DNA of 64,000 nt from Bacillota bacterium. Its GTDB lineage: Bacteria > Bacillota > UBA4882 > UBA8346. The stretch is taken from contig JAEZCE010000093.1 in assembly GCA_023429995.1 (NCBI GenBank), positions 130,619 through 194,618 on the forward strand. Reading direction: 5' to 3'. Of this stretch, positions 50,728-60,452 are shown piece after piece; the stretch's first letter is position 1; every line of letters starts with the position of its first letter. Under the pieces are notes generated by a model that worked only from the letters and a program-made list of their open reading frames with translations, searched no databases and was not told the DNA's origin. The translations under genes and the position numbers were made by a program.

Positions 50728-51837
50728 ATGATGAGAATTAGGCAACGGCGAATTGTATTACAGAAACCCCGGCGGTTATTTTTATTGATACTGGTTTTTA
50801 TCAGTGTAATTATAGCTGGAACGGCAAAATTGGTTGAGTTTCCCCACGAAGGCCGGGATTATGAAAAATTAGATTCGTACATAACGGAAAAAATGGATAA
50901 ACACCTTGTTCCGGGTCTTTCAATGGTGATATTCGATGATCAAAAAACCATTTATCGGAAAGGGTTTGGAGTTAAAAATGCCCGCACCGGCGAGCCGGTA
51001 GATGTTCATACGGTTTTTCAGGCTGCTTCATTTAGCAAAACATTAACGGCTTACGCAGCAATGGTTCTGGTAGAACAGGAAAAGCTCGCCTTGGACACCC
51101 CGTTGAATCATTACATGAAACGGCCATATATACCGGATCCCGAAGATGCCAATCGCATAACCCTCCGAATGATTCTCACTCACACCTCGGGGCTTTCCAA
51201 TGATTCCGATGGCGGCGATCGTAAAGTGTATTTTACACCCGGGAGTCAATTTTCATATTCCGGGGCCGGTTTCCGCTATCTTCAAGAAGTCCTTGTGAAT
51301 ATAACCGGAGCGCCTTTTGAAAGATTCATGAAGCAAGTGATTTTTGAGCCTCTGGATATGAATTCCAGTTCTTTTGCATTTAGTAAAAAATTCCAACCCT
51401 TGATTGCTACCGGACATGAAGCGGGCGTGGCTTTTCCTATTGATAAAAAAGAGGTCAATGCCGCCTATAGCTTGCTTTCAACTCCCGGGGACATGGCCAA
51501 ATTTATTAAAGAAGTGATTCATCCGACCTTATTAAAACCGGAAACCGTAGCCCAAATGTTACAGCCGACGGTCAAATGGCAAAAAAATATCTATTGGGGC
51601 TTGGGATTTGGAATCTTGCAATCACCGAATGGGGATTTCTTTTGGCATTGGGGTAATAACTATTACTATTGCAGTTTCTTGATTGTCAGCAAGAAATCCA
51701 ATCAGGGCGTAGTGATTATGACCAATGGCAACACCGGTATGAAATTGGCGGAACGGCTGGCGATGAAAGTTGTTAATTCGTATTTTTGTAAACCCGGTGC
51801 AGGTCTTAACCGGGAGACCTTTGATTTTATTCAGTGA
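50728..51837 (+). CDS. Class C beta-lactamase-like serine hydrolase
   Basis: A 369-residue penicillin-binding-fold hydrolase anchored or exported through an N-terminal hydrophobic segment (LFLLILVFISVIIAGTAKL). The SxxK motif is SFSKTL (~93), the YxN position is YSGAGF (Tyr-Ser-Gly) and the KTG position is HWGNN. These variants are common in esterase/peptidase-type members, so antibiotic hydrolysis should not be assumed. The start is either of two consecutive ATGs (50728 or 50731). Confidence 0.85.
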   Translation: MMRIRQRRIVLQKPRRLFLLILVFISVIIAGTAKLVEFPHEGRDYEKLDSYITEKMDKHLVPGLSMVIFDDQKTIYRKGFGVKNARTGEPVDVHTVFQAASFSKTLTAYAAMVLVEQEKLALDTPLNHYMKRPYIPDPEDANRITLRMILTHTSGLSNDSDGGDRKVYFTPGSQFSYSGAGFRYLQEVLVNITGAPFERFMKQVIFEPLDMNSSSFAFSKKFQPLIATGHEAGVAFPIDKKEVNAAYSLLSTPGDMAKFIKEVIHPTLLKPETVAQMLQPTVKWQKNIYWGLGFGILQSPNGDFFWHWGNNYYYCSFLIVSKKSNQGVVIMTNGNTGMKLAERLAMKVVNSYFCKPGAGLNRETFDFIQ

Positions 51838-51885
51838 ATGAGGGCAATTGAGTCGACGCTTCCGGGGAAGCCGAGGGCATAAAAT

Positions 51886-51939
51886 ATATTCAAATATTTG
51901 AATATTACGATTGACAAAATTGCAAAATCATTTTATGAT
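51886..51939 (+). promoter_or_regulatory. Promoter with upstream 20-bp perfect palindrome
   Basis: ATATTCAAATATTTGAATAT (51886-51905) is a perfect palindrome of the kind bound by ArsR/SmtB proteins. It is followed by TTGACA (51911-51916), a 17-bp spacer and TATGAT (51934-51939). The site is upstream of the -35, so activation or looping is as possible as repression. Confidence 0.72.
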
Positions 51940-51985
51940 CCTATACAATACCCCTGCGGTTAAATGATAACGGAGGTTGTTTAAA

Positions 51986-52642
51986 TTGAAACACTTTTCA
52001 AGGTTCATACATCAGTGGGCTTGGGTTATACTGGTTACTTTTTGTATTTTGGGTTTAATCTACCCGGTTATTGGCATTGGAGCCGTTATTTGCATGTTGG
52101 CTCCGATTGTGGTCGCCTTTTTCAACGGGCGCAAGTGGTGTGGAACTTATTGTCCCCGCGGTAGTTTTAACGATGCCATTCTTTCAAAGCTGAGCTTCAG
52201 ACGAAAAATTCCCTCTTTATTAGGGGATAACCGGTTCCGGATTCCTTTTCTGATTTTGATTTTAGCGGGATTTGGTATTCAATTGGCTTTTTCGTGGGGA
52301 GATATATCCAGTGTCGGCCGTGTTTTCGTAAGAATGATTATTATTACCACTTTGGCTGCGGTCATCCTTGGGAGTGTATTCAACCATCGGACTTGGTGCT
52401 TGATATGTCCGATGGGGACGATAGCCGGGTATACGGCTAAGAAAACATCATTGCAAAGGGAGCATGGGGGAATCCGGTTTAATGAAGACGGCTGTATCGA
52501 TTGCAAATTATGCACGAGAAGTTGTCCGATGAATATCGATGTTCATGGTTATAAAACCCAACGAAAAGTGGTCCATCCTGACTGTATTCAATGTGGAACG
52601 TGCATAGAAAAATGTCCCAGGAAGTCCCTGTATGTTGGTTAA
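51986..52642 (+). CDS. NapH/CcoG-like membrane ferredoxin
   Basis: A 218-residue membrane protein with about four helices and two cytoplasmic CxxxCP motifs (WCGTYCPRG ~43, WCLICPMGT ~134). A C-terminal 2x[4Fe-4S] domain follows (CIDCKLCTRSCPM, CIQCGTCIEKCPR). TTG 51986 fits the GGAGG nine bp upstream better than TTG 51977. It is a polyferredoxin that passes electrons across or along the membrane; the partner is not encoded nearby. Confidence 0.87.
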   Translation: MKHFSRFIHQWAWVILVTFCILGLIYPVIGIGAVICMLAPIVVAFFNGRKWCGTYCPRGSFNDAILSKLSFRRKIPSLLGDNRFRIPFLILILAGFGIQLAFSWGDISSVGRVFVRMIIITTLAAVILGSVFNHRTWCLICPMGTIAGYTAKKTSLQREHGGIRFNEDGCIDCKLCTRSCPMNIDVHGYKTQRKVVHPDCIQCGTCIEKCPRKSLYVG

Positions 52643-52650
52643 TTAGTTTT

Positions 52651-53103
52651 TTAAATAAAATACATGGGTTCCTCGGGAAGAACCGTTTTGGCCCGCTCTG
52701 CCAGATCCTGAAGGGTAACACTATCTAAAAATTCATTGATTTTATCACGGAGTTCCTCCCAGAAGGAGCGGGTGATGCAGATTTTGTCCCGTTCACAATA
52801 AGAAGCGTTGCTATTGCCGTCTCCCACACAATGCACGGGAATAATCGGTCCTTCTAAAGCTCGCAGAATTTGTCCGACGGTGATTTCAGCAGCTCCCTGC
52901 CCCAGTTCATAACCGCCCTGGGCTCCCCTGGAAGCTCTAACTAAGCCGGCTTTGCGTAAACTGGTAAAGACTTGCTCCAGATAAGATTCGGAAATTCCTT
53001 GACGTTCAGCTATGACGCGGAGGGCTAAAGGACCCTCTGTTGTATGAAGAGCCATATCAACCATCGCGCGAAGCCCATAACGTCCGCGTGTTGAAATTTG
53101 CAT
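52651..53103 (-). CDS. Rrf2-family transcriptional regulator
   Basis: A 150-residue winged-helix regulator, MQISTRGRYGLRAMVDMALH at the start. The recognition region is ISESYLEQVFTSLRKAGLV and RGAQGGYELG. Three cysteines (VHCVGD, SYCERD, KICITR; ~93-109) sit where IscR-like members bind a [2Fe-2S] cluster, so it may sense Fe-S or redox state. A CymR-like role in cysteine metabolism is the other option. AAAGGAG precedes the ATG. It converges on the ferredoxin gene. Confidence 0.92.
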   Translation of the reverse strand: MQISTRGRYGLRAMVDMALHTTEGPLALRVIAERQGISESYLEQVFTSLRKAGLVRASRGAQGGYELGQGAAEITVGQILRALEGPIIPVHCVGDGNSNASYCERDKICITRSFWEELRDKINEFLDSVTLQDLAERAKTVLPEEPMYFI

Positions 53104-53292
53104 GATAAATACTCCTTTCCTATAAAGAAAAGAACAGTAAATTGATAGGTTTTAAAATTATTCTACCATAAATGGCGCAGACAGGCAAGTAAACATGTAT
53201 CTTCATCAGAACTTCAAACTTTTTTGATAAAATGGGGCAAAGGTAGCGTTATAATATGGGTAAGGAAAAGATACAAGGAGGTTATCGCGGTT

Positions 53293-54105
53293 GTGAAGAT
53301 TAAACAGCTTTGGCAGTCTAGTTTAACATGGATTTTGCTTTTGTGGTGTATTTTATCAGTAATTTACCATTGCCCGTTATGGGTGGTGCTCGCCGGGGTG
53401 GTGGCTTGGGTTTTGGTGGTATTTTTATGGGCACCGGGGGTTTTTTGGAATCATTGGAGCCATTTCACATTGAACCAGCAGAAAAAAGAAAGAAGGCTTA
53501 CCAAGGCAGTCAGCTATAAGCCATTAGTTTTTCAACCTTATTTGTCCCTGGCAACAATGTATATTCGCCAAAAGCGTTGGCCGGAAGCAACTTCGGTTTT
53601 AGAATCCGCTGTTGAATTGGACCATCCTCGTTCCGGACAGAATGCCAGGATTCTCTTGGCGATTGCCTACCGGGAATCCGCCAACTATGATAAAGCAGTA
53701 GAAGTGTTAACCAACTTGGTTCGCCGGGGAGTAGAAAATTATGTGGTCGCTCTCAATTTGGCGACAACCTTATTTAAGGTCGGTAGACTCGAAGAGGCCT
53801 TAAAAGCGGCGGAAAAGGCCCGCTCTCTGGATTTAAAAGCCACCCAGCCGGTCTTGTTGATGGGACGTATCCATTTTGAGCAGGGAGAGTTTGATAAAGC
53901 CAGGGATGATTACCAATGGTCGATTCAGCATTTATCATGGCCGGTGGAGTCATACTACTGGTTGGGCCGGGCTGAATATGAACTTGGAGATATAGAATCA
54001 GCCCGTGAACATTTAAAAATTGCGGTAACCAAGATCAAGGATGAGCCGGACATGTCCGATATTTCAGCGTCAGAAGCAGAAGCATGGGAAAAGAAGCTTG
54101 GCTGA
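53293..54105 (+). CDS. Membrane-anchored TPR protein
   Basis: A 270-residue protein with two adjacent hydrophobic helices at the N-terminus (LTWILLLWCILSVIYHC, LWVVLAGVVAWVLVVFLW). At least four TPR units follow (SLATMYIRQKRWPEATSVLE, IAYRESANYDKAVEVLTNL, NLATTLFKVGRLEEALKAA and GRIHFEQGEFDKARDDYQW). GTG 53293 with AAGGAGG upstream is the best start. It is a scaffold of unknown partners. Confidence 0.82.
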   Translation: MKIKQLWQSSLTWILLLWCILSVIYHCPLWVVLAGVVAWVLVVFLWAPGVFWNHWSHFTLNQQKKERRLTKAVSYKPLVFQPYLSLATMYIRQKRWPEATSVLESAVELDHPRSGQNARILLAIAYRESANYDKAVEVLTNLVRRGVENYVVALNLATTLFKVGRLEEALKAAEKARSLDLKATQPVLLMGRIHFEQGEFDKARDDYQWSIQHLSWPVESYYWLGRAEYELGDIESAREHLKIAVTKIKDEPDMSDISASEAEAWEKKLG

Positions 54106-54202
54106 ACGAGTCATTTTTAACCTCGATCATTCAAGTCTTATTGTTGAGAGAATTTAAAGCAAAAGATAGTTAAAATATAATTAATCCGGGGAGAAATTTG
54201 AT

Positions 54203-54901
54203 TTGGCGGAAACAAAAAAAATCCTCGTTGTCGACGATGAACCTAGAATCGTTGAAGTGGTAACCTCTTACTTAATGAATAGCGGATATAAGGTTTTTCA
54301 GGCCGAAACCGGCCGGCAGGCGCTGGAAGTTTTTCAGAAGGTCAATCCGCATTTGGTCGTGTTGGATTTGATGCTGCCGGATATGATGGGGGAAGAAGTA
54401 TGCCAAAGGATACGCCGGATCTCCCCAGCCCCAATCATTATGCTGACTGCAAAAGTGGCGGAGGAGGATCTTCTAAACGGATTGCATCTGGGGGCTGATG
54501 ATTATCTAACCAAGCCTTTTAGTCCCAGGGAATTGATGGCCCGAATCGAAGTGATTTTCCGGAGGACTTTTCATGAAGCGGTACCCCTTGCCGGCCATCT
54601 TTCCTTTAACCAGGACGACTTGATAATTGATGCCTTAAAACATGAGGTCCGAAAGCAGGGTCATGTTGTCAATCTTACCCCCAATGAATACAAAATTTTG
54701 ATGTCACTTGTAAGGTATCCTCAAAAGGCCTTTACCCGGGATGAATTGTTAACTTTGGCATTGGGAGAGGATTATCAGGGCTTTGATCGCACCATTGACA
54801 CCCATATTAAAAATTTACGGCAAAAAATCGAAACCGATCCCAAAAATCCGCTCTATATCTTGACCCTCCATGGTGTGGGTTATCGTTTTGGTGGTGAATA
54901 G
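54203..54901 (+). CDS. OmpR-family response regulator
   Basis: A 232-residue regulator. The receiver domain has DDE acidic residues (VVDDEP ~11), the phospho-Asp in LVVLDLMLP (~55), a Thr in IIMLTAK and a Lys in TKPFSP. The C-terminal winged helix contains LTPNEYKILMSLVRYPQKAFTR-type and RTIDTHIKNLRQKI segments. The start is TTG 54203 after GGGGAG. The stop codon touches the kinase start codon. Confidence 0.95.
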   Translation: MAETKKILVVDDEPRIVEVVTSYLMNSGYKVFQAETGRQALEVFQKVNPHLVVLDLMLPDMMGEEVCQRIRRISPAPIIMLTAKVAEEDLLNGLHLGADDYLTKPFSPRELMARIEVIFRRTFHEAVPLAGHLSFNQDDLIIDALKHEVRKQGHVVNLTPNEYKILMSLVRYPQKAFTRDELLTLALGEDYQGFDRTIDTHIKNLRQKIETDPKNPLYILTLHGVGYRFGGE

Positions 54902-56323
54902 ATGATATTAAGCCTAAGACACCGTTTGTCCTTATCCTATATTCTGGTGGCCCTGATAGGGGTGGTTATTATCGGAGTGCTGGCTAACTTTTTGCTAGAG
55001 CAGCAGTTCCGTAGATATGTCCGCCAAAATCAGGAACGTCTTAACATGCAAATGATTACGGCCATCAGCCGGGAATATAATCCCGGCGATTGGTGGAATA
55101 CCGAAGCCATTAATGAAATCGGAATGAATGCCTTGGAACAAGGATTGATTTTGCGGATTTGGGATACCGGCGGGCGGATGGTTTGGGATGCCATGACCCA
55201 TAATCGCGGTATGTGCCAGCAAATGATAGTCCATATGGCCCGCAATATGCAAAGCCGTTACCCCAATTGGAAAGGCGGCTATACTGAACGCGATTATGAT
55301 TTGCTGAATCATTTCAAAAAAGTAGGGAGTGTTAAGATTGGTTACTATGGACCCTTCTTTTACACGGATCGAGATTTGCTTTTTATTAATACACTGAACC
55401 GTCTGCTTTTCGGGGTGGCTATATTAGCATTATTGACTGCTTTGGCGGCGGGTTCATGGACTGCCAAGAGGATTAGTAAACCGATTTCAGGGGTGATTCA
55501 AACTGCCCAGTCGATTTCCGGCGGCAATTATCAGGTTCAGCATTATCCGCGACACAATATCCGGGAAATAAACCAGCTTAATCTGGCTATGACTGAGATG
55601 GCGGCAGCTTTAAGGAAACAAGAGACTTTGCGTAAACAATTAACCGCCGATGTGGCCCATGAACTTCGAACACCGCTCGCTACTTTGCAGAGCCATTTGG
55701 AAGCGATGCTCGACGGTATCTGGGACCCGGATCACCTGAGGCTGAAAACCTGTCATGATGAAGTTAAACGGATTTCCCGGATGGTTAAAGATTTGGAGCG
55801 GTTAAGCAAATTTGAAAGCGGCCGGTTAATTCTGGAAACGACAGAATTTGATGTAAAGGAACTCATTGATCATTTGCTGCTGAATTACCAGCCTGAGGCC
55901 GACCAGAACGGCATTAAATTGGTTTCTAAAGGTGAGCGGACGTTAATACGGGCCGATAGAGATAAGATGAGCCAATTGTTGATCAATTTGATCGCCAACG
56001 GTCTCAAATATACCCCGTCCGGAGGGATGATCGAAGTAAACTGCCAGGAATCCGTTTTGGAGGTTATAGTCACTGTCCGTGACAGTGGATGCGGGATCCC
56101 TGCGGAAGACTTGCCTTTTATTTTTGAGCGCTTTTACCGGGCTGATAAGTCCAGAAATAGGCTCACCGGAGGTTCGGGAATCGGTCTTACCATTGTCAAG
56201 TCTATCGTTGAAGCTCATGGCGGCGCCATCCGGGTAAAGAGTGAGTTGGATATGGGAACGGAGTTTACCATTGTTTTTCCGAAAAACAACCAAGAAAAAA
56301 ATCAGGGAGTCCAAATGCCATGA
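54902..56323 (+). CDS. Sensor histidine kinase
   Basis: A 473-residue kinase. TM1 is at ~14-32, an extracytoplasmic region (~33-158) is rich in Trp, Met and His (NPGDWWNTEAIN, MTHNRGMCQQMIVHMARNMQ), and TM2 is at ~159-183. A HAMP domain follows, then the H-box DVAHELRTPLATL, N-box NLIANGLKYT, G1 DSGCGIP, F-box FERFYRADKS and G2 GGSGIGLTIVKSIVEAHGG. It is translated directly after its cognate regulator. The Met/His-rich sensor could bind a metal; that is speculation. Confidence 0.95.
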   Translation: MILSLRHRLSLSYILVALIGVVIIGVLANFLLEQQFRRYVRQNQERLNMQMITAISREYNPGDWWNTEAINEIGMNALEQGLILRIWDTGGRMVWDAMTHNRGMCQQMIVHMARNMQSRYPNWKGGYTERDYDLLNHFKKVGSVKIGYYGPFFYTDRDLLFINTLNRLLFGVAILALLTALAAGSWTAKRISKPISGVIQTAQSISGGNYQVQHYPRHNIREINQLNLAMTEMAAALRKQETLRKQLTADVAHELRTPLATLQSHLEAMLDGIWDPDHLRLKTCHDEVKRISRMVKDLERLSKFESGRLILETTEFDVKELIDHLLLNYQPEADQNGIKLVSKGERTLIRADRDKMSQLLINLIANGLKYTPSGGMIEVNCQESVLEVIVTVRDSGCGIPAEDLPFIFERFYRADKSRNRLTGGSGIGLTIVKSIVEAHGGAIRVKSELDMGTEFTIVFPKNNQEKNQGVQMP

Positions 56324-56400
56324 AACCGAATGAAATTGCTCTAATCTACGGCCTTTCTCCCCGGTTCCCAATCCGATATCTCGGTAAGACCAATGAGAAA

Positions 56401-57408
56401 TCAAATTTTACGGTACCACGGTTTATTTAGGTTTGTGTTCCCCAATTGCTGCAGGTAAATCAAGGACAGGGTCAGGATGATGACGAAAACGGCAATTAGG
56501 ATGCCGTATAACCGGGAATTCGTATCAACATAAGAATTCAACATGAATTTGAATAGAAAAAGCAAGGGTTTATGGGTTGCTAAAATGATCAGGGAGTGGT
56601 GGCCCAGAAAATTGAAACCATGAATGAAACCGATTTTATAGCCGATAACCAGCAAACCCATAATCGCTATGATGGCTGTCAGATAAAAGAGAAAATAATT
56701 TCCCAGATTGTTACTGAACATGCTAACTTTGGGAATTCCACTCAGGTTGATGTTTAAACGCGCCAGGTAAAAATGGAGCGCCTGGCAAAAAACAAAAAAA
56801 AGCATCACGGCGCTCCATTTTAATTTTTTCATCGGTTCGGTCCAATTCCATTTCCGGAAGCAATGGCCCAGGAAAAAGAAAACCAAGGCGGTGAATGCCA
56901 CATCCGTTTTAAAGGGCAAGAAAATCCGTTCCGCCCCTAAATAATAACCCACACCCGATATGGCAAGAACGGCCATTACAAGGAATCCAGGTTTTTTCAA
57001 TGAATTATCCAGGCACCAAAACAGTAAATTGACTACCATCAAGCAGGTGAGAAACCAAATGGAATCATTGCCGCCGTTTTTCCCGCTTCCATTGAAGAGC
57101 GATAGAATTTTGGGGAGATGCGGGCCGATTAAATCCTGCCGCTCCTGGAAACCAAGCATGACCAAATAAAATGTCCATGACAATATCGTAAATAGGATAT
57201 AAGGCACATAGAGCCGGATGATTTTCGATGACAAGAATTCTTTCAGGGGTTTATTTTTATAAAGAAACCCGGAAATAAAAAAGAACAATGGCATATGAAA
57301 TGAGTAAATCAAGACAGAACGCGGAAGCATGGTATGTCCCCAGACCACCAGGAAGATGCCGATGCCTTTCAATAGGTCGATAAAACCGTATTTTTCAGAG
57401 TTATTCAT
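56401..57408 (-). CDS. Acyltransferase family 3 membrane protein
   Basis: A 335-residue integral membrane O-acyltransferase. FIDLLKGIGIFLVVWGHT (His of the catalytic R/H region) and FSFHMPLFFFISGFLY-like segments mark the family, with about ten helices following. ATG 57408 is preferred over an ATG 33 bp upstream that lacks a site. It probably acetylates a cell-surface polysaccharide. Confidence 0.85.
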   Translation of the reverse strand: MNNSEKYGFIDLLKGIGIFLVVWGHTMLPRSVLIYSFHMPLFFFISGFLYKNKPLKEFLSSKIIRLYVPYILFTILSWTFYLVMLGFQERQDLIGPHLPKILSLFNGSGKNGGNDSIWFLTCLMVVNLLFWCLDNSLKKPGFLVMAVLAISGVGYYLGAERIFLPFKTDVAFTALVFFFLGHCFRKWNWTEPMKKLKWSAVMLFFVFCQALHFYLARLNINLSGIPKVSMFSNNLGNYFLFYLTAIIAIMGLLVIGYKIGFIHGFNFLGHHSLIILATHKPLLFLFKFMLNSYVDTNSRLYGILIAVFVIILTLSLIYLQQLGNTNLNKPWYRKI

Positions 57409-57564
57409 CTTCACTTGGCGCCATCCCGTATAAACCGTCATCGTTGTATAAAGTTAATCTATTTTTCAGCATGGAAGGGTTACTTCCTATGTCAAAAGTG
57501 TTAAAATTAATCTCAAGACTCAAATCACCAACTGAGTTCCATAACTTGGGAATAGGATTCGTTG

Positions 57565-58260
57565 ATGCATTATACGATGATCAAACAAGGGTTTTTTTTG
57601 GAACGTCCCAACCGGTTTATTGCGAATGTTCTGGTTGATGGCGTCATTGAAACGGTTCATGTCAAAAACACCGGACGTTGCAGAGAGTTGCTTATCCCTG
57701 GAGTCCCGGTGATTCTGGAGCAAGCGCTGTCCTTGCCAAACTCCGGCCGGAAAACCAAATACTCGCTTGTTGCGGTTTATAAGGAGGACCGGCTTATCAA
57801 TATCGATTCCCAGGCCCCGAACCTGGTAATTTATGAGGCCTTGCAAAGAGGCGAACTCTCCGAATTTGGAAAGCCAAACCGGATTGTTCGAGAATCCCGC
57901 TATGGTGGTTCCCGTTTCGATTTATATTATGAAAATGGAATGGCGAAGGGATTTATCGAAGTGAAGGGAGTCACCCTGGAACGGGACGGAGTCTTGTTCT
58001 TTCCGGATGCGCCCACGAAACGCGGGTCGAAACATGTACGGGAACTCATTGAAGCTGTCAAATCGGGATATGAAGCGTGTATCCTTTTCCTGATCCAGAT
58101 GGAAGGGGCTGCCCGGTTTGAACCCAATGGGGTGACGGATCCGCGATTTGCCGAAACTTTACGCGGCGCTTCCACTCAAAGGGTCAAAATATTGGCCTAT
58201 GATTCACGCGTTACCGAAGATGAAATCGGCATCGGCAGACCCGTTGCTGTTAAACTATGA
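57565..58260 (+). CDS. sfsA: SfsA family protein (sugar fermentation stimulation)
   Basis: A 231-residue SfsA protein. The N-terminal OB-like part RFIANVLVDG...VHVKNTGRCRELL is followed by a nuclease-like domain with YGGSRFDLYYE, GFIEVKGVTLERDG, FPDAPTKRGSKHVRELIEA and ILFLIQM. The pattern D-ExK suggests a nuclease fold (known for the family); the biological role is unclear. The ribosome site is weak. Confidence 0.92.
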   Translation: MHYTMIKQGFFLERPNRFIANVLVDGVIETVHVKNTGRCRELLIPGVPVILEQALSLPNSGRKTKYSLVAVYKEDRLINIDSQAPNLVIYEALQRGELSEFGKPNRIVRESRYGGSRFDLYYENGMAKGFIEVKGVTLERDGVLFFPDAPTKRGSKHVRELIEAVKSGYEACILFLIQMEGAARFEPNGVTDPRFAETLRGASTQRVKILAYDSRVTEDEIGIGRPVAVKL

Positions 58261-58300
58261 TGGTTTCATTAACAATATTTCTCAAGGAGAGTAACCAATC

Positions 58301-59254
58301 ATGAAAGTTTTATTGATCGGAACAGGATCGGTGGGTCTGGCTATGGCAGCCGCCCTTTATGACGCCGATTGTCAGGTGGATCTGATCTCCCGGGGTAATA
58401 CGGGTGAAAGTATTCTAAAAAACGGGATTATCCGCAAAGGCATTTTTAAAGACATTACCATACCTGCAGAAAAGGTTAGAGTTTTTAAGGCGCCGGGGGA
58501 AACGGGGACGGTTGGGTATGATTATATTTTGGTATGCGCTAAAACGACGGGAAATAAAGAGATCGCGGCAAATATCGGCAAATGTGGCCGGGGATGGGTC
58601 AAAGAATCCGGAAGCCTCATTTTATGCCAGAATGGTTTCAGAAATGAACAGGATTATTTTGAAGTATTGGATAAAAAGCGGATTTTCACGGCCAGTTTTG
58701 CGATCGGGTTTCAAAGACCCGAACCCTATATCAGTCAGGTTACCGTTTTTGCGTCCCCGGTTACCATGGGGAGTTTATTTGGCGGCGACGTAACGAATTT
58801 AAACCCACTGGTGAAAGCCTTGGAAAACGGAGGACTGCCTGCCGCAGTGTCGGAAAATATTGAACGGACTTTATGGGCTAAAATGCTCTATAACTGCGCT
58901 TTAAATCCCTTAAGCGCCATTTTGAAGGTGAATTACGGCGCCCTGGCTAGTAGTCCGGATGCGGTTTTCATCATGGACAAGTTGATTGATGAAATCTTTG
59001 CCGTTATGGAAGCGGCCAAGTTTAGCACTTTTTGGCATGACCCGGCCGAATACAAAAGGGAATTTTACGGAAAAATCTTGCCGCCGACCTATCAACACCG
59101 TTCTTCAACACTTCAGGACATGGAGCGCCGGATCAAAACGGAAATTGATAGCTTAAGCGGGGTGATTGTTTCGCTTGGCCGGGAATATCAGGTTGATGTA
59201 CCTTATCATACGATGATTTATCGGATGATCAAAACCAGCGAGTCTTTGTATTGA
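58301..59254 (+). CDS. Ketopantoate-reductase (PanE/ApbA) family protein
   Basis: A 317-residue NAD(P)-dependent reductase. GTGSVGLAMAAAL is the N-terminal dinucleotide site, YILVCAKTTGN the second conserved element, and the catalytic Lys lies in ERTLWAKMLYNCALNPLSA. Divergence from classical PanE leaves the substrate uncertain. AAGGAGAG precedes the ATG. Confidence 0.85.
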   Translation: MKVLLIGTGSVGLAMAAALYDADCQVDLISRGNTGESILKNGIIRKGIFKDITIPAEKVRVFKAPGETGTVGYDYILVCAKTTGNKEIAANIGKCGRGWVKESGSLILCQNGFRNEQDYFEVLDKKRIFTASFAIGFQRPEPYISQVTVFASPVTMGSLFGGDVTNLNPLVKALENGGLPAAVSENIERTLWAKMLYNCALNPLSAILKVNYGALASSPDAVFIMDKLIDEIFAVMEAAKFSTFWHDPAEYKREFYGKILPPTYQHRSSTLQDMERRIKTEIDSLSGVIVSLGREYQVDVPYHTMIYRMIKTSESLY

Positions 59255-59416
59255 AGAAATCAGGAGCGCGGTCGACTACCCCCCGCCCGATTTTCCAAAA
59301 GCCTCCAACCATGAATCACCTCAAATCAGGATTAGGCCCCTTCAAACTGTGGCACTCTAATATTCAGTGTGACCTATTCTTGATTTTCCAGCCCAACTTA
59401 AATTTAAATCTTGGTG

Positions 59417-59722
59417 ATGATCATTATTAACCGCAGGCAAGCCAATGCCCTTTTTAAAAAAATGACGGAAGTTGAAAAAAAATTGGAGCGAGCCAATTTG
59501 GTTGAGTTTATGCAGTTGCTGCAAAGACCGACGCGGTTAATATTTTTAAACTTTTTAGGGGGACTGGCCCGCGGATTTGGGATAGCCGTCGGGCTAACCA
59601 TCATCGCCAGCTTGTTTATTCTTTTTTTAACAAGGCTGGCATCGTTGAATCTGCCGGTGATTGGCGCCTACATTGCCAAATTGGTGAAAATCGTTAATCA
59701 TCATCTCCGAATGTATTCTTAA
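59417..59722 (+). CDS. DUF5665-type small membrane protein
   Basis: About 101 residues. An amphipathic start (LFKKMTEVEKKLERANLVEF) is followed by FLGGLARGFGIAVGLTIIASLFILFL and a membrane segment. This matches DUF5665, seen mainly in Firmicutes. Adjacent TTG, GTG and ATG codons leave the start unsure. Confidence 0.75.
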   Translation: MIIINRRQANALFKKMTEVEKKLERANLVEFMQLLQRPTRLIFLNFLGGLARGFGIAVGLTIIASLFILFLTRLASLNLPVIGAYIAKLVKIVNHHLRMYS

Positions 59723-59792
59723 GTGAATAGGCGTTGATTCCAAGGGGCAGATTAGGTAATTCATATGGATAACTTTAAAAGGGGGAAAAGGG

Positions 59793-60452
59793 ATGGACAG
59801 CGGGAAACTGAATCATCTCAGAAAACGTTTATTAGAAGAAAAAGAACGACTCGGCTCCAAACTCGGGAATGCTTCGGATTTTCAACTGAATCAAACTTTA
59901 TCGGAGTCGACCGGTGAGTTATCGGTATATGACAACCATCCGGCCGACATTGCCAGCGAGACCTTTGAACGAGAAAAAGATTTGGCGCTTTTCAACAGCA
60001 ACCAGGAAATTCTGGGAAAAATCGATGAAGCGCTTGAAAATATCGCCCAGGGTACTTACGGATTTTGTGAAAGTTGCGGCCGGGAAATTGATGAGGGGCG
60101 TTTAGAGGCCATTCCCTACACCACTTTTTGCATTGAATGCGAGCGTAAAGAGGAAGATGCGTATATCAACCGGGAGCGTCCCGTGGAAGAGGACGTCCTG
60201 GAACCGCCTTTTGGAAGGACTTTTTTAGATGGCGCCGATGTTGTGGGTACTGACGGAGAAGATGTTTGGCAAAAGGTAGCCCGCTATGGGACGTCGGAAA
60301 CCCCTTCCGACTTAGGCGGGGCGGACAATTATAACGATACTTTTTATGACGCTGAGGAAGACCAAGGTATCGTGGAAAAAGTGGAAGGGGTAATCAATCA
60401 TAGTCCGGACGAGATCCCTCCGGATCCCGCAAATCCTGATCAGAGAGATTGA
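59793..60452 (+). CDS. yteA: YteA-type TraR/DksA zinc-finger protein
   Basis: A 219-residue protein. The coiled-coil-forming N-terminus (LNHLRKRLLEEKERLGSKLG) is followed by the conserved VYDNHPADIASETFEREKD. A C4 zinc finger (CESCGREI...CIECERK, ~90-115) and an acidic tail complete it. This is the YteA sporulation-associated form, longer than DksA. It supports a Firmicutes origin. AAAAGGGG precedes the ATG. Confidence 0.88.
   Translation: MDSGKLNHLRKRLLEEKERLGSKLGNASDFQLNQTLSESTGELSVYDNHPADIASETFEREKDLALFNSNQEILGKIDEALENIAQGTYGFCESCGREIDEGRLEAIPYTTFCIECERKEEDAYINRERPVEEDVLEPPFGRTFLDGADVVGTDGEDVWQKVARYGTSETPSDLGGADNYNDTFYDAEEDQGIVEKVEGVINHSPDEIPPDPANPDQRD

Noticed and set aside
50728..51837. 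Antibiotic-inactivating class C beta-lactamase
   Set aside because: The YxN and KTG positions are YSG and HWG. Such variants are typical of esterase or peptidase-like members.
57444..57638. 64-codon plus-strand frame before sfsA
   Set aside because: It overlaps the sfsA start in another frame and shows no family features.
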